Below are positions 48,179 to 58,112 of a stretch of DNA of 64,000 nt, in pieces; the stretch's first letter is position 1, and every line of letters starts with the position of its first letter. The stretch comes from an uncultured Tolumonas sp. (GTDB lineage: Bacteria > Pseudomonadota > Gammaproteobacteria > Enterobacterales > Aeromonadaceae). A model generated the notes under the pieces. That model did not search any database and was not told the DNA's origin. It saw only the letters and a list, made by a program, of their open reading frames with translations. Location: positions 310,001 to 374,000 of the forward strand of contig NZ_OY829948.1 in NCBI RefSeq assembly GCF_963556105.2, in the 5' to 3' direction. The position numbers and the translations under genes are program-made.

Positions 48179-50080
48179 TTACCCCAGCAGCAAACGGTTC
48201 ATGCGAGCCACGAAACTGGCGGGATCTTGCAACCCACCCTGTTCGGTCAGTTGTGCCTGTTCTTGCAGCAACATCGCCCACTCTTTGAAACGTTCTTCAT
48301 CTTGCAAATCAGCAATATGACGGATCAGCGCATGTTCAGGGTTCACTTCCAGAATATATTTCTGCTCAGGCACTGGCTGACCCGCCGCCTTCATCAGTTT
48401 CATCATCTGGCTGCTCATGCCGTGTGCATCAGTCACCGCACAAACTGGCGTTTCCGTCAGACGGTGAGAAACACGCACATCAGCCACTTCGCTGCCCAGT
48501 GCAGTTTTCAGGCGCTCAATCAGACCAGCATTGGCTTTGGTCGCTTCTTCCTGCTGTTTGCGGCTTTCTTCATCTTCCAGATCGCCCAGCTCCAGATCGC
48601 CACTGGTCACAGAAACCAGTTTTTTGCCGTCAAACTCTGACAGATGGTTCATCAACCATTCATCGATGCGTTCCCACATCAACAGCACTTCAATGCCTTT
48701 CTTACGCAGAATTTCGAGGTGCGGGCTGTTTTTCGCCGCCGCATAGCTATCAGCGATGATGAAATAGATCTTGCTCTGACCTTCTTTCATGCGAGAAACA
48801 TAGTCAGTCAGGCTGACAGTCTGTGCATTGCTGTCGTTGTGGGTAGAAGCAAACCGCAGCAATTTCGCGATTTCTTCACGGTTGCCCCAATCTTCTGCCG
48901 GACCTTCTTTCAGTACGTTACCGAATTCACCCCAGAATTTCTGGTATTGCTCGGCATCGTCTTTCGACATTTTATCCAGCATGCTCAATACGCGTTTGGT
49001 ACAGGCTTTACGCAATTGAGCAGTGATTTTGTTGTCTTGCAGAATTTCACGCGATACGTTCAGTGGCAGATCGTTAGAATCGAGCACACCTTTTACAAAA
49101 CGCAGATAAGTTGGCATGAACTGTTCTGCGTCATCCATGATGAATACACGCTGTACATACAGTTTCAAACCATGTTTCTGTTCACGGTTCCACATATCCC
49201 AAGGTGCGCGAGCCGGAATATACAGCAGACTGGTATACTCCATGTTGCCTTCAACTCGGTTGTGTGACCAAGTCAGAGGCTCTTCGTAATCGTGCGATAC
49301 GTGTTTGTAGAATTCTTTATATTCTTCGTCTTTGATTTCTTTGGCAGAGCGCGTCCACAGTGCAGTAGCACGGTTGACCTGTTCCCAAGCCCCTTCAGTG
49401 GCTGGTTTATCTTCACCTTCTGCCGCTTCTGGTGCTTTCCACAGCTCTACCGGAATGCTGATATGATCAGAGTATTTGCCAATCACAGAACGCAGACGAT
49501 AATCGTCAAGGAATTCGGTTTCATCTTCTTTCAGATGCAGGATCACATCAGTACCACGGCTGTCTTTAGTCACCTCAGCCACGGTAAAGCTACCGTCACC
49601 AACGGATTCCCAACGAACCGCTTTATCATGTGTCTGACCAGCAATACGGCTGATCACGGTGACTTTGTCTGCCACGATAAACGCAGAGTAGAAACCCACA
49701 CCAAACTGACCAATCAGCTGGGAGTCTTTACTCTGATCACCGCTCAGATTTTGGAAGAAATCTTTAGTGCCGGAACGGGCGATGGTGCCCAGATGCTGAA
49801 TAGCATCTTCACGGCTCATACCGATACCGTTATCAGAAATAGTCAGCGTGCGTTGTTCTTTATCGATCAACAGACGAACATGCAGCTGACCATCATTTTC
49901 ATATAAATCAGCATCGGACAACGCTTTGAAACGCAACTTATCAGCCGCATCAGCCGCGTTAGAGATCAGTTCACGCAGGAAAACCTCTTTGTTGGAATAG
50001 AGGCTGTGCGCCATCAGGTTCAACAGTTGTTTAACTTCAGTCTGAAACCCATGGGTTTCCATATGAACAGTTTCTGTCAT
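48179..50080 (-). CDS. htpG: Chaperone HtpG (Hsp90)
   Basis: ATP-dependent Hsp90 chaperone, 633 residues. The N-terminal GHKL ATPase includes [33 protein letters not shown], and [17 protein letters not shown]. The middle domain has the catalytic Arg region NVSREILQ, and the C-terminal dimerisation domain ends MNRLLLG. The ATG at 50080 has AAGGA 7-8 nt upstream. A near-consensus sigma-32 promoter lies just upstream, so it is heat-inducible. Confidence 0.98.
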   Translation of the reverse strand: MTETVHMETHGFQTEVKQLLNLMAHSLYSNKEVFLRELISNAADAADKLRFKALSDADLYENDGQLHVRLLIDKEQRTLTISDNGIGMSREDAIQHLGTIARSGTKDFFQNLSGDQSKDSQLIGQFGVGFYSAFIVADKVTVISRIAGQTHDKAVRWESVGDGSFTVAEVTKDSRGTDVILHLKEDETEFLDDYRLRSVIGKYSDHISIPVELWKAPEAAEGEDKPATEGAWEQVNRATALWTRSAKEIKDEEYKEFYKHVSHDYEEPLTWSHNRVEGNMEYTSLLYIPARAPWDMWNREQKHGLKLYVQRVFIMDDAEQFMPTYLRFVKGVLDSNDLPLNVSREILQDNKITAQLRKACTKRVLSMLDKMSKDDAEQYQKFWGEFGNVLKEGPAEDWGNREEIAKLLRFASTHNDSNAQTVSLTDYVSRMKEGQSKIYFIIADSYAAAKNSPHLEILRKKGIEVLLMWERIDEWLMNHLSEFDGKKLVSVTSGDLELGDLEDEESRKQQEEATKANAGLIERLKTALGSEVADVRVSHRLTETPVCAVTDAHGMSSQMMKLMKAAGQPVPEQKYILEVNPEHALIRHIADLQDEERFKEWAMLLQEQAQLTEQGGLQDPASFVARMNRLLLG

Positions 50081-50123
50081 CTTGCTTTCCTTGATTTACG
50101 GGGAAGTTCTAGTACAGGAAACA

Positions 50124-50151
50124 AGATGGGGATGAATGGCAAATTTTCAAG
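50124..50151 (-). promoter_or_regulatory. Sigma-32 heat-shock promoter of htpG
   Basis: On the minus strand CTTGAAA (50151-50145), a 13-bp spacer and CCCCATCT (50131-50124) match the sigma-32 consensus CTTGAAA / CCCCATnT fully. Transcription would start near 50117, about 37 nt before the ATG. Confidence 0.88.
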
Positions 50152-50166
50152 TCAGGAAAATTTGCC
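50138..50166. other. Inverted repeat over the -35 of the htpG promoter
   Basis: GGCAAATTTTC (50138-50148) and GAAAATTTGCC (50156-50166) are perfect 11-bp arms around a 7-bp centre. They overlap the sigma-32 -35 element and lie 16 bp beyond the recR stop. It may be an operator or the recR mRNA end; it has no T-tract on the minus strand. Confidence 0.55.
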
Positions 50167-50181
50167 CTATGAAAGAAAAGA

Positions 50182-50784
50182 TTATTCCAGCGGACGGCGG
50201 CCACTCAATGAATGCGATAGCGTCATGCCATCCACCAGCTCTAACTCACCGCCAACCGGCACACCATGCGCAATACGAGTAACGCTGATCTGATATTGTT
50301 TGGCCATGCTGGCAATATAAAATGCGGTAGCATCACCTTCGATGGTAGGGTTCGTTGCCAGAATAATTTCCTGCCACTGCCCGCTTTGTAGCAGCTCATC
50401 CAGTTTATCGAGCCCTAACTCTTTTGGGCCGATGCCATCTAACGGCGACAAGTGCCCCATCAACACAAAATAACGCCCGGAATAGTGATGGGTCTGCTCA
50501 ATTGCGGCGACATCCGCCGGTGTTTCCACGATACATAACTGACCATTTTCAGCACGTTTTTGATTGGCACAGATGTCACACAAGGTGTTTTCTGTGAAAG
50601 TACGACAATGCTGACAGTGCCCGATTTCGGTCAACGCACGTTGCAACGTTTGCCCTAATTGCAGACCACGTTTACGTTCCCGTTCCAGCAATTGAAATGC
50701 CATACGCTGGGCTGATTTTGGCCCAACACCAGGCAATATCTGTAATTCACGGATCAAGGAATCAAGTAACGGGCTGAACTTCAT
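50182..50784 (-). CDS. recR: Recombination protein RecR
   Basis: Acts with RecF and RecO in loading RecA at gaps. From ATG 50784 ([14 protein letters not shown]) the protein has 200 residues and aligns with E. coli. A second ATG 15 nt upstream abuts the AGGTGG directly and is less likely. Motifs: helix-hairpin-helix [14 protein letters not shown], four zinc cysteines in [16 protein letters not shown], and a Toprim domain with [11 protein letters not shown]. Confidence 0.95.
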   Translation of the reverse strand: MKFSPLLDSLIRELQILPGVGPKSAQRMAFQLLERERKRGLQLGQTLQRALTEIGHCQHCRTFTENTLCDICANQKRAENGQLCIVETPADVAAIEQTHHYSGRYFVLMGHLSPLDGIGPKELGLDKLDELLQSGQWQEIILATNPTIEGDATAFYIASMAKQYQISVTRIAHGVPVGGELELVDGMTLSHSLSGRRPLE

Positions 50785-50815
50785 GCGTGATACATCCACC
50801 TAAAAACAAACTAAG

Positions 50816-50850
50816 AAACGAAAACAGGCCGTAGAATCACTACGACCTGT
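50816..50850 (-). terminator. Terminator between ybaB and recR
   Basis: On the minus strand ACAGGTCGTAG - 5-nt loop - CTACGGCCTGT (one U-G pair) is followed by TTTTCGTTTCTT. It suggests recR is at least partly separated from dnaX-ybaB. Confidence 0.7.
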
Positions 50851-50877
50851 AAAATATGAACAAAAGTTAGTATCAGA

Positions 50878-51207
50878 TCAGAATGGCATTTTGAAGCCAG
50901 GTGGTAACTGCATGCCACCGGTGACATCGGCCATTTTGGCTTTATTCTGTTCTTCTGCACGACGTACGGCATCGTTGAAAGCGGCAGCAATTAAGTCTTC
51001 CAGCATTTCTTGATCGTCTTCCATCAGGCTAGGATCAATTGAAACACGGCGTACATTGTGGCTACCGGTAATGGTGATCTTAACCAGGCCCGCGCCTGAT
51101 TCACCAGTGACTTCCATCTTTGCCACTTCTTCCTGCATTTTCTGCATGCGCTCTTGCATCATTTGCGCCTGCTTCATCAAATTGCCCATTCCACCTTTAC
51201 CGAACAT
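50878..51207 (-). CDS. ybaB: YbaB/EbfC nucleoid-associated protein
   Basis: A small dimeric DNA-binding protein of 109 residues. [34 protein letters not shown] (long helix, shown split here) is followed by [31 protein letters not shown] and the glycine-rich end [13 protein letters not shown]. It has the conserved place between dnaX and recR. Its exact cellular role is not settled. Confidence 0.96.
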   Translation of the reverse strand: MFGKGGMGNLMKQAQMMQERMQKMQEEVAKMEVTGESGAGLVKITITGSHNVRRVSIDPSLMEDDQEMLEDLIAAAFNDAVRRAEEQNKAKMADVTGGMQLPPGFKMPF

Positions 51208-51253
51208 GTTTCCTCACTCTCTATTTGGTTGTGGTTGTGCCCGCTTCATTCAT

Positions 51254-51383
51254 TATACCCTTCGTACTTGAAGTGGGGCAGCGTCGTTGACTGCGTTCTC
51301 TCACCCCAATCACATAGCATCTCTATGCTCATGGGGATTCGCTCTCTTGTCGCCTTGCTGCCACTTCAATTTCTTTGGGTATA
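51254..51383. repeat. 130-bp imperfect palindromic repeat (ERIC/YPAL-like)
   Basis: The element is bounded by TATACCC (51254-51260) and GGGTATA (51377-51383). Its arms share TGAAGTGG and GCAGC, and the core has CCCCAATCACATAG facing CTATG and ATGGGG. The organisation resembles the intergenic palindromic repeats known as ERIC/IRU and YPAL in enterics. It lies between ybaB and dnaX but runs into dnaX, supplying its stop codon. I see no second full copy in this window, so repetitiveness is inferred. Confidence 0.7.
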
Positions 51384-53665
51384 GAAACGGTGGTATCTGT
51401 TTTCAGTGGTTGAATAGTACCATCATCCAGTGTGGCACCAAACCGCTGCTGTAAAAACTGTACATTCGGATCAGCCAGCAATAATGCTTCCGCATCTTGC
51501 AGTAAGCGAACTCGTTCCTGCTGCTCAATTTCTGCCGGGCAAGCCTGTGCCAATTGCATCACCGGCTCGACCTGCAAATTAATAGGTTGCGGTAAACAAG
51601 CAGATATTGCTTCCGCTAACTCTTGGATCATCCGGGGTTGTGCCAGATGACGAGATTCATTACGGATCTGCAAATGCCAACAATCTGACTGCTGATTAGT
51701 GATAACAGCCTGCATCGCCAACTGACGCACACGCCCACCCACTGGCAGTTTAGCGACAGTCTGCGCCCACGAATCAGCACTACGGGCCAGTAATTCATTA
51801 CTGTGCCATATCGCTTCATCATCTTCATCAATGACCGGCTGAGCACTGGTCGTTATATGATTAGATGGCACAACCGGCGCCACCGGCTGCACCGAATCAA
51901 TTTTCCGGATTCTGGCTAGTGATGGTGCCGTCGGTATCGTCACATCCGAGACACTATCCGTTGCGATAAATGCATCCTGATACGCATCCAGCGGTGGTAA
52001 CTCCCACGGCGGTAAATCATCGCTCAGATTATTTGACGGCGTAACTGCTCGTACAACAGGCTGAGATGGCACAACTGCAGTTGGCACAGCTAACGGAGCA
52101 GCTTCAACTCGTGGTTTCGGAGCATAAACCGGCGCAGCAGAAGCAGCATTTGATGACGCAGTTGTTGACGAATAGCTATCTGGCTGACTTTCTGCTTGTT
52201 GACGTCGACTACGCAGCTGATTTCGTAGCCGCAAAACATCCTGCACACCGGTATTTTGTGTTTCTGTGGCTGATGTTGATTGTATAACAACAGGATCTGC
52301 TGATATGACTGGTCGAGCCTGAACTTGCTGAGGTGCATTAACGGGTTGAGCAATCTCTGCGGTTGGCTGCATTTGATTTGCGGCTTGCGCCATGATCTCG
52401 GATTGCTCTTGCAGCAACTTGGCATGCATTGCCAAATCTTCCGTCACACTATCTTGTGCTATCGGGGCCGCAGCAGGAGGTGCAATCACCGCCGGTGTAG
52501 ACAAGGCGGGTGCCGTCAGCGACGGTGCTATATTCGCAGAGCTTGCCTTTGACTGACTATCTATTGCGGCTTGTTCTTTTGAACGCGGTGCAAATGCCAA
52601 CATGCGCAATAATGTCATTTCTAACGCACTGCGGCCATCCGGCGCCAGAGGCAGCTCTTTACGGCCATTCAAGGCAATCTGGTAATAAAGCTGTAGCTCT
52701 TCTGGCGGAATTTGTTCAGCCAGTTGCTGCAACGCATCAGCATCATCTGCTGTCGGATCAGTTTGTTGCCCCAGCAATTGCCACATCGCAGTACGATGTA
52801 ACAGACTCGCTAACTCAACGTGCAATTGATCATAATCAGGCGCTAATTCGGCTAGCGCACCGACTTGTTGCATTAGCAACGCGCCATTTCGTGTTGCCAG
52901 TAACGACAGTAGGCTATACAGCTGACGATGATCCAACGTGCCCAGCATTTGCTGCACAGTTTCAGCTTGCAACTGACCATTACCATAGGCGATCGCTTGA
53001 TCACTTAGGCTTAATGCGTCACGCATACTACCTTGTGCCGCTTTTGCCAATAAACTCAGCGCAGCAGGTGCATAAGGCAATGCTTCCGCTTGTAATACAC
53101 GTTGTAATTGTTCGACGATCTGTTCCCGAGTCAGTGCTTTTAGATGAAATTGCAGACATCGAGACAGAATAGTGACCGGCAGTTTTTGCGGATCGGTAGT
53201 CGCCAGCAGAAACTTCACATGTTCCGGCGGCTCTTCCAGTGTTTTCAATAACGCATTAAAACTATGCCGCGACAGCATGTGCACTTCGTCGATCAGATAG
53301 ATCTTAAAACGCCCACGTGCAGGGCGATATTGCACGTTATCCAGCAGTTCACGGGTGTCTTCGACTTTTGTTCGGGATGCTGCGTCAATCTCTAACAGAT
53401 CGACAAAATTACCCTGATCTATTTCACGGCAAGCGCTGCATTGCCCACAAGGCCGGGAGGTGATCCCAGTTTCGCAATTCAGACATTTCGCCAAGATACG
53501 CGCGATAGTGGTTTTTCCCACCCCGCGCGTACCACTGAACAGATAAGCATGATGCAGACGACCTTGATCCAAGGCATTGGCTAACGCCTGTAATACATGC
53601 TGCTGCCCCATAACTTCATGAAAATTACGTGGGCGCCATTTACGAGCAAGAACCTGATATGCCAT
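51329..53665 (-). CDS. dnaX: DNA polymerase III subunits tau and gamma
   Basis: Clamp-loader ATPase and organiser of the replisome, 778 residues versus 643 in E. coli. The AAA+ domain (1-220) has AYLFSGTRGVGKTTIAR, zinc cysteines in CLNCETGITSRPCGQCSAC, the DEVHM Walker B and the arginine-finger region TILSRCLQF. Domain III reaches about 365. A long Pro/Ala/Gln-rich linker (about 370-620) accounts for the extra length. The C-terminal tau domain (about 630-760) follows. The last 17 residues and the stop lie in the palindromic repeat. No A-AAA-AAG slippery site was found. Confidence 0.97.
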   Translation of the reverse strand: MAYQVLARKWRPRNFHEVMGQQHVLQALANALDQGRLHHAYLFSGTRGVGKTTIARILAKCLNCETGITSRPCGQCSACREIDQGNFVDLLEIDAASRTKVEDTRELLDNVQYRPARGRFKIYLIDEVHMLSRHSFNALLKTLEEPPEHVKFLLATTDPQKLPVTILSRCLQFHLKALTREQIVEQLQRVLQAEALPYAPAALSLLAKAAQGSMRDALSLSDQAIAYGNGQLQAETVQQMLGTLDHRQLYSLLSLLATRNGALLMQQVGALAELAPDYDQLHVELASLLHRTAMWQLLGQQTDPTADDADALQQLAEQIPPEELQLYYQIALNGRKELPLAPDGRSALEMTLLRMLAFAPRSKEQAAIDSQSKASSANIAPSLTAPALSTPAVIAPPAAAPIAQDSVTEDLAMHAKLLQEQSEIMAQAANQMQPTAEIAQPVNAPQQVQARPVISADPVVIQSTSATETQNTGVQDVLRLRNQLRSRRQQAESQPDSYSSTTASSNAASAAPVYAPKPRVEAAPLAVPTAVVPSQPVVRAVTPSNNLSDDLPPWELPPLDAYQDAFIATDSVSDVTIPTAPSLARIRKIDSVQPVAPVVPSNHITTSAQPVIDEDDEAIWHSNELLARSADSWAQTVAKLPVGGRVRQLAMQAVITNQQSDCWHLQIRNESRHLAQPRMIQELAEAISACLPQPINLQVEPVMQLAQACPAEIEQQERVRLLQDAEALLLADPNVQFLQQRFGATLDDGTIQPLKTDTTVSIPKEIEVAARRQESESP

Positions 53666-53682
53666 ATCTGCCTGTTAACGGA

Positions 53683-54228
53683 TCAATGTCCGGGAAAATC
53701 AACCAATTTAAGAACTTTCACACCCATCGCAGTTAACCGTTCCTCACCACCTAAATCAGGCAATGAAATAACAAATGCGGCATGTTCAACAATACCACCC
53801 ACCTGGCGGATCATCTTGATGGTTGCTTCAACTGTACCACCGGTTGCTAGCAAATCATCCACGACCAGAACCTTCTCGCCAGGTTTGATTGCATCACAGT
53901 GCATCTGCAGACAATCTTCACCATATTCCAGTTGATAGCTTTGCTCCAGCACAGAACGAGGTAATTTGCCCGGTTTACGCACCGGAATAAAACCCAGCTG
54001 TAGCGCATACGCTAACGGTGCGCCAAAAATAAAGCCTCGCGCTTCCGTGCCAACTACTTTATCAAACGACATGGTTTGATAGTGTTCTTTTAGCAGTTCG
54101 ATGGTCTGATGAAATCCCTGAGGATGCTCAACCAAACTGGTGACATCACGAAACAAGATCCCTGGTTTTGGATAATCAGGAATAGTAGCAATACAGGATT
54201 GAATGAAATCTAGCGTGTTACGGTTCAT
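53683..54228 (-). CDS. apt: Adenine phosphoribosyltransferase
   Basis: Salvages adenine to AMP with PRPP. The 181 residues include [35 protein letters not shown], and the PRPP motif [17 protein letters not shown]. It precedes dnaX by 17 bp on the same strand, as in E. coli, and is probably co-transcribed. Confidence 0.97.
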   Translation of the reverse strand: MNRNTLDFIQSCIATIPDYPKPGILFRDVTSLVEHPQGFHQTIELLKEHYQTMSFDKVVGTEARGFIFGAPLAYALQLGFIPVRKPGKLPRSVLEQSYQLEYGEDCLQMHCDAIKPGEKVLVVDDLLATGGTVEATIKMIRQVGGIVEHAAFVISLPDLGGEERLTAMGVKVLKLVDFPGH

Positions 54229-54324
54229 GGTATGTGTGTTTCTGAGGATAAAATCAAAACGTGTAGGTTATCAGTCTGCAGGCTGAATGCAACGTCTGCG
54301 CATCAGATGTCATTTTAAGCGCAC

Positions 54325-54351
54325 AAAAATAAAGCCGCCCGAAGGCGGCTT
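54325..54351 (-). terminator. Terminator of the porin gene
   Basis: On the minus strand AAGCCGCC - TTCG - GGCGGCTT, an 8-bp GC-rich stem with UUCG loop, is followed by TATTTTTG. Confidence 0.9.
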
Positions 54352-54379
54352 CACAACAATCAACTAATTTCAGACGAAA

Positions 54380-55408
54380 TTAGAAGTTGTATTGCAGACC
54401 AACATAGTAGTTGTCATCTTGGTTTGCAGTTTCGTTGATTTTGTATTCTGTGTAAGCTTTGGCTTTTGGAGTGATGTCATACTGAGCACCCAATACATAG
54501 TATTTAGTTACAGTACCATCTTCACCTGTCTGTGCAGCATTGTGCGGATCAACTTGGCCAAAACCAGCAACCAGAGTTACAACTGGCAGTACTTTGTAAG
54601 TACCAGTTACAGCCCAAACGGTATCTTTAGTATCTTCTGCAGTACCAGTTGATACTTTGTCTTTAACTGATTGGCCATAAGTTGATGCTACATAAAATGC
54701 ATCATAAGTATAACCCAAGCCAGCTGCATACTGTTTGTTGGTGTAGCTTTCACCAGCGATTTCACCAGTCAGAGCTTGGTAAGCAACTACAGGTTTCAGG
54801 CTTGACACGTCATCCAGCTTAACTGTGTAACCAGCAGCTGCAGAGTACAGATTTTGTACACGAGTACCATTAGTATGTTGGGTTTTATCTTTAGCTTGAT
54901 CAGAGAAAGAAACGCTTGAACGCAGATCCCAGCCATCAGCAGCATAAGTAACTTTAGCTGAATCATCCCAACGGGATTGGGCGAATTGGTTTTCAATTAA
55001 GCCAGAATATTCGTTGTAAACGTCAGTTACATCAGACAGTTCAACAAACGCACTATCTTGAGTACCAACAGTAGCCTGAATACCATTGCCAAAGTCTGCA
55101 CCAGCAAAAGCATAACGATCTGCAAATTTATTACCATCAGCAGCTTCAGAAGCAACCTGCCATTCAACTTTACTAATCAAAGCAACATCTGAACCTGTTG
55201 CCCATTTACCATTCACGCCTAAACGAGCAGTAGTATCACTACCAAAGTTGTTAGCTTTGCCATTTGTATCATTATAAATCTGACCAGCTTGATACTGAAT
55301 ACGACCGTATACATCTACTTGCTGACCATCTTTATCATATACAACAGCTGCGTTCGCTGATGCAGCGAACAAAGAGGTGGTTACTACTGCCAGGAGAGTC
55401 TTTTTCAT
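54380..55408 (-). CDS. General outer-membrane porin, Gram-negative type
   Basis: Predicted 16-strand trimeric diffusion porin of 342 residues. The signal peptide is MKKTLLAVVTTSLFAASANA, and mature AVVYDKDGQQVDVYGRIQYQAG is a first beta strand. The sequence alternates aromatic and polar residues and ends YYVGLQYNF with a terminal Phe, as BAM substrates do. The start at 55408 is set by the signal peptide; a longer in-frame ORF to 55498 would destroy it. It resembles OmpU/OmpC-like porins, but I do not assign a symbol. Codon use is biased as in abundant proteins. It is divergent from the DUF2057 gene. Confidence 0.92.
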   Translation of the reverse strand: MKKTLLAVVTTSLFAASANAAVVYDKDGQQVDVYGRIQYQAGQIYNDTNGKANNFGSDTTARLGVNGKWATGSDVALISKVEWQVASEAADGNKFADRYAFAGADFGNGIQATVGTQDSAFVELSDVTDVYNEYSGLIENQFAQSRWDDSAKVTYAADGWDLRSSVSFSDQAKDKTQHTNGTRVQNLYSAAAGYTVKLDDVSSLKPVVAYQALTGEIAGESYTNKQYAAGLGYTYDAFYVASTYGQSVKDKVSTGTAEDTKDTVWAVTGTYKVLPVVTLVAGFGQVDPHNAAQTGEDGTVTKYYVLGAQYDITPKAKAYTEYKINETANQDDNYYVGLQYNF

Positions 55409-55789
55409 AATTAAATGCCTACTGTAATTAAACATTGAGTTTATTTTTATTTCCCTGTGCGATAGCACATGAATGCTATCTCTATGTGAATCTAACAAGA
55501 AAATGTGATGACATCAACACTTTGTATATCAACTTAAATAACGTTAATTAAGTGGTGCAATTGTCTATTTTTGACCACCAATTTAGTGCAAAAAAATGTA
55601 AATTGACAAATTTACTATATATAAAAAATATATTGATAATATAAACACCTAAATTTAAGTGATATTGCGCACATTAAAATGACAATAAAGAGATTCAAAT
55701 GAGATGCAATTTATTTTCATCCACTATTGCTCTAGTCACGCAGAAGATTAGAATGTCTGTCTAGAAATAACCGTTATCAAGGATTAGTT
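55409..55789. other. AT-rich divergent regulatory region with a dyad in the porin leader
   Basis: 381 very AT-rich bp between the porin and DUF2057 genes. GATAGCA (55462-55468) and TGCTATC (55475-55481) form a 7-bp dyad about 55 nt before the porin ATG, so it could be a leader hairpin or operator. A weak CRP-like site lies at 55504-55519. I could not place the porin promoter with confidence, and no small gene is evident. Confidence 0.45.
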
Positions 55790-56455
55790 ATGGCTTTGCT
55801 GTTCCGCAATAAATTGTCTCAGGCTGTAGGTGTACTGACCTTATTTGTTTGTACGACTGTGTTGGCAGAGACTGTCGTTACCGTTCCTCGTCCGTACGCT
55901 ACATATTTGGTAGATGGTAAATCTTACAAAGCAAATGACAGTGAAATTAAACTGTCAGAAGGTGAACACCAGTTAGTGATCCGTTTTGAAGGTAATTACA
56001 GTAAAAAAGACTCTATCGATCTTGTTAGCGGAGAACCGCTGGTCATTAACTTTAAAACTGATGGCAAAGAACAACTCACATTTGACATGCCACAAGTAAA
56101 AGAAGCTCCTCAGGCAAGAGCTTTTCTCAAAAACCAAAAATTGCAGCTGATTGATCGCAACAGCAAAGCTGTGAAAACAGCTCATATTTTCGAATTACCA
56201 AAAAAAGAAGGCTTACAGATTGGCCGTGATTATCAGGAAGAGCTTCTTGCAATGGGAAAAGCATTCCAGCAACCCATTATAAATGAAGATGGCTCGATTT
56301 CTGTCAACGGTACCGTTCAAACTGGTAACAATAGTGCAGCAGCCGTAATCGGTAGCAAAAATCTTCAATCTTTGGAGATGCTGAAATACTGGTATAACCG
56401 AGCTGACCCACAAGCGCGTAAAGCGTTTCAACATTGGATCATTACTCAGCAATAA
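55790..56455 (+). CDS. DUF2057 exported protein (YccT-like)
   Basis: A 221-residue protein with a signal peptide (MALLFRNKLSQAVGVLTLFV, cleavage near VLAE) and a DUF2057/UPF0319 body: VPRPYATYLVDGK, LSEGEHQLVIRFEGNY, and the C-terminal SLEMLKYWYNRADPQARKAF. E. coli YccT (CsgI) is a periplasmic relative reported to affect curli assembly; the general function of the family is unknown. It is divergent from a porin, which is also an envelope gene. Confidence 0.87.
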   Translation: MALLFRNKLSQAVGVLTLFVCTTVLAETVVTVPRPYATYLVDGKSYKANDSEIKLSEGEHQLVIRFEGNYSKKDSIDLVSGEPLVINFKTDGKEQLTFDMPQVKEAPQARAFLKNQKLQLIDRNSKAVKTAHIFELPKKEGLQIGRDYQEELLAMGKAFQQPIINEDGSISVNGTVQTGNNSAAAVIGSKNLQSLEMLKYWYNRADPQARKAFQHWIITQQ

Positions 56456-56473
56456 CTAAATTGCGCCTAATAA

Positions 56474-56497
56474 AAAAGGCTGCATAAGCAGCCTTTT
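56474..56497. terminator. Terminator between the DUF2057 gene and glgC
   Basis: AAAAGGCTGC - ATAA - GCAGCCTTTT, a perfect 10-bp stem between convergent genes, working in both directions. Confidence 0.9.
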
Positions 56498-56513
56498 AAC
56501 CATTAAGAAAATA

Positions 56514-57812
56514 TTACTCTTTTAACTTATCGAACATTGAGCGAGTTACTAGCACTACACCATTCTCACTGCGGTGGAAACGTCTTGCATCTTCCGCTGG
56601 GTTTTCACCAATAATAGTTCCTGGTGGAATATTGCAATGTTTATCAATGATTACTTTGCGTAAACGACTGCCTCGACCTATCACCACATCAGGGAATATA
56701 ACCGCGCCATCTAATGTACAACCTGAATGCACCCGTACACCTGAGAACAATACTGAGTTGTGAATAATAGATCCGCTGACGATACAACCACCGGAAAGTA
56801 CAGAGTTTAAAGTACTACCAGATTGGCCATTAAAATCCTGCACAAATTTTGCCGGCGGTAACTGACGTTGGTTAGTCCAAATTGGCCAGCTTTCATCATA
56901 CAAATCCAGTTCTGGTACGACAGAAGCCAGATCCATATTGGCTTCCCAGAAAGAGTCTACTGTTCCGACATCACGCCAGTAGCATTGGCTTTCTTTATCT
57001 TTATCTTCATGATCTTTGCAACCAACACAAGACATGCTGAAAGGATGAGCGTAAGCGATCCCTTGTTTTACTACTTTCGGAATAATGTCCATACCGAAAT
57101 CACGACGAGAACCTTCGTCTTGCTGATCTTCTTCCAGTAATTGGTATAAGTAGTCGGCATCAAAAACATAAACGCCCATTGAGGCCAGAGACACCTCTGA
57201 ATTACCAGGAATTGTTGGTGGATCAGCAGGTTTTTCCACAAACTCAGTGATCTGACGGTTATCGTCAATAGCCATTACACCAAAAGCTGTAGCTTCATGT
57301 TTAGGCACTTCGATACATGCCACAGTCACTTTACCGCCCAGTCGCACATGATCCAGCAACATGCTCGCGTAATCCATTTTATAAACATGGTCACCAGCAA
57401 GCACTAACACATACTTAGGGGTGTAATCGCGGATAATATCCACGTTTTGATAGACTGCATCCGCAGTACCACGATACCAATTCACCTCGTCCAAACGCTG
57501 TTGTGCTGGAAGCAAATCGATAAATTCATTCATTTGATAACGCAGGAAAGACCAACCAGCCTGAATATGACGAAGAAGACTGTGGGATTTATATTGTGTA
57601 ACCACACCTACGCGGGTAATACCTGAGTTAATACAATTAGAGAGTGCGAAATCAATAATTCGGAATTTACCACCGAAATGTACCGCTGGTTTTGCTCTAT
57701 TATCAGTCAGCTGCTTCAACCGACTGCCTCTTCCTCCCGCCAGAACCAATGCCAGAGTTTGGTTGATTGCTTCTCTGGCCTGAGTCATGCCCTGCGGATC
57801 TACTGAAACCAT
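56514..57812 (-). CDS. glgC: Glucose-1-phosphate adenylyltransferase
   Basis: Makes ADP-glucose for glycogen synthesis, the allosterically controlled step. From ATG 57812 the protein has 432 residues, close to E. coli GlgC. GGGAGG lies 6 nt upstream, which decides against the in-frame ATG at 57833. Motifs: [27 protein letters not shown] (nucleotide and activator site, shown as one block of family sequence in two parts), [23 protein letters not shown], and a left-handed beta-helix end with hexapeptide repeats. No other glg gene is next to it. Confidence 0.96.
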   Translation of the reverse strand: MVSVDPQGMTQAREAINQTLALVLAGGRGSRLKQLTDNRAKPAVHFGGKFRIIDFALSNCINSGITRVGVVTQYKSHSLLRHIQAGWSFLRYQMNEFIDLLPAQQRLDEVNWYRGTADAVYQNVDIIRDYTPKYVLVLAGDHVYKMDYASMLLDHVRLGGKVTVACIEVPKHEATAFGVMAIDDNRQITEFVEKPADPPTIPGNSEVSLASMGVYVFDADYLYQLLEEDQQDEGSRRDFGMDIIPKVVKQGIAYAHPFSMSCVGCKDHEDKDKESQCYWRDVGTVDSFWEANMDLASVVPELDLYDESWPIWTNQRQLPPAKFVQDFNGQSGSTLNSVLSGGCIVSGSIIHNSVLFSGVRVHSGCTLDGAVIFPDVVIGRGSRLRKVIIDKHCNIPPGTIIGENPAEDARRFHRSENGVVLVTRSMFDKLKE

Positions 57813-58112
57813 AAAAACCTCCCGTGATAACAACTAAAAGACACGTTTGGTTGCCAAATGGAGCGAGCTCGTTCATTATCAATCCATTGCAACGGGACTA
57901 TAATGTTCTCTAAATGAAACAAGTTCCATTCGAGAGATCACGAATCTACGCTTATTGCTGATAATTCTTCGAATTTGTTACTCAGAGCACACCCGCATCA
58001 GTAAAAGCGAGTTTTTTTCTAAGTAATATTGTCAGCTAGCAGAAAAGAATTGTTTATGTTTTATGCTATAAGGATAGAGCAAAGAGTAGACATAATAAAC
58101 GAGGAGCCATGG
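57813..58112. other. Divergent intergenic region glgC / GGDEF-EAL gene
   Basis: 300 bp. A perfect TATAAT at 57899-57904 with TTATCA 17 bp upstream (57876-57881) is a plausible plus-strand promoter, which would give a leader of about 200 nt. The palindrome CGAGCTCG lies at 57864-57871. Nothing else recognised. Confidence 0.35.

Noticed and set aside
48644-49267. Long plus-strand open frame (207 codons) opposite htpG
   Set aside because: It is the antisense shadow of htpG, with no ribosome-binding site or family similarity.
52510-53172. Plus-strand open frame of 220 codons opposite dnaX
   Set aside because: Shadow of dnaX; composition follows the dnaX codons, and no recognisable protein.
55504-55519. 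CRP-like TGTGA-N6-CAACA upstream of the porin gene
   Set aside because: The second half-site matches only 3 of 5 bases, and the region is very AT-rich; too weak to call.
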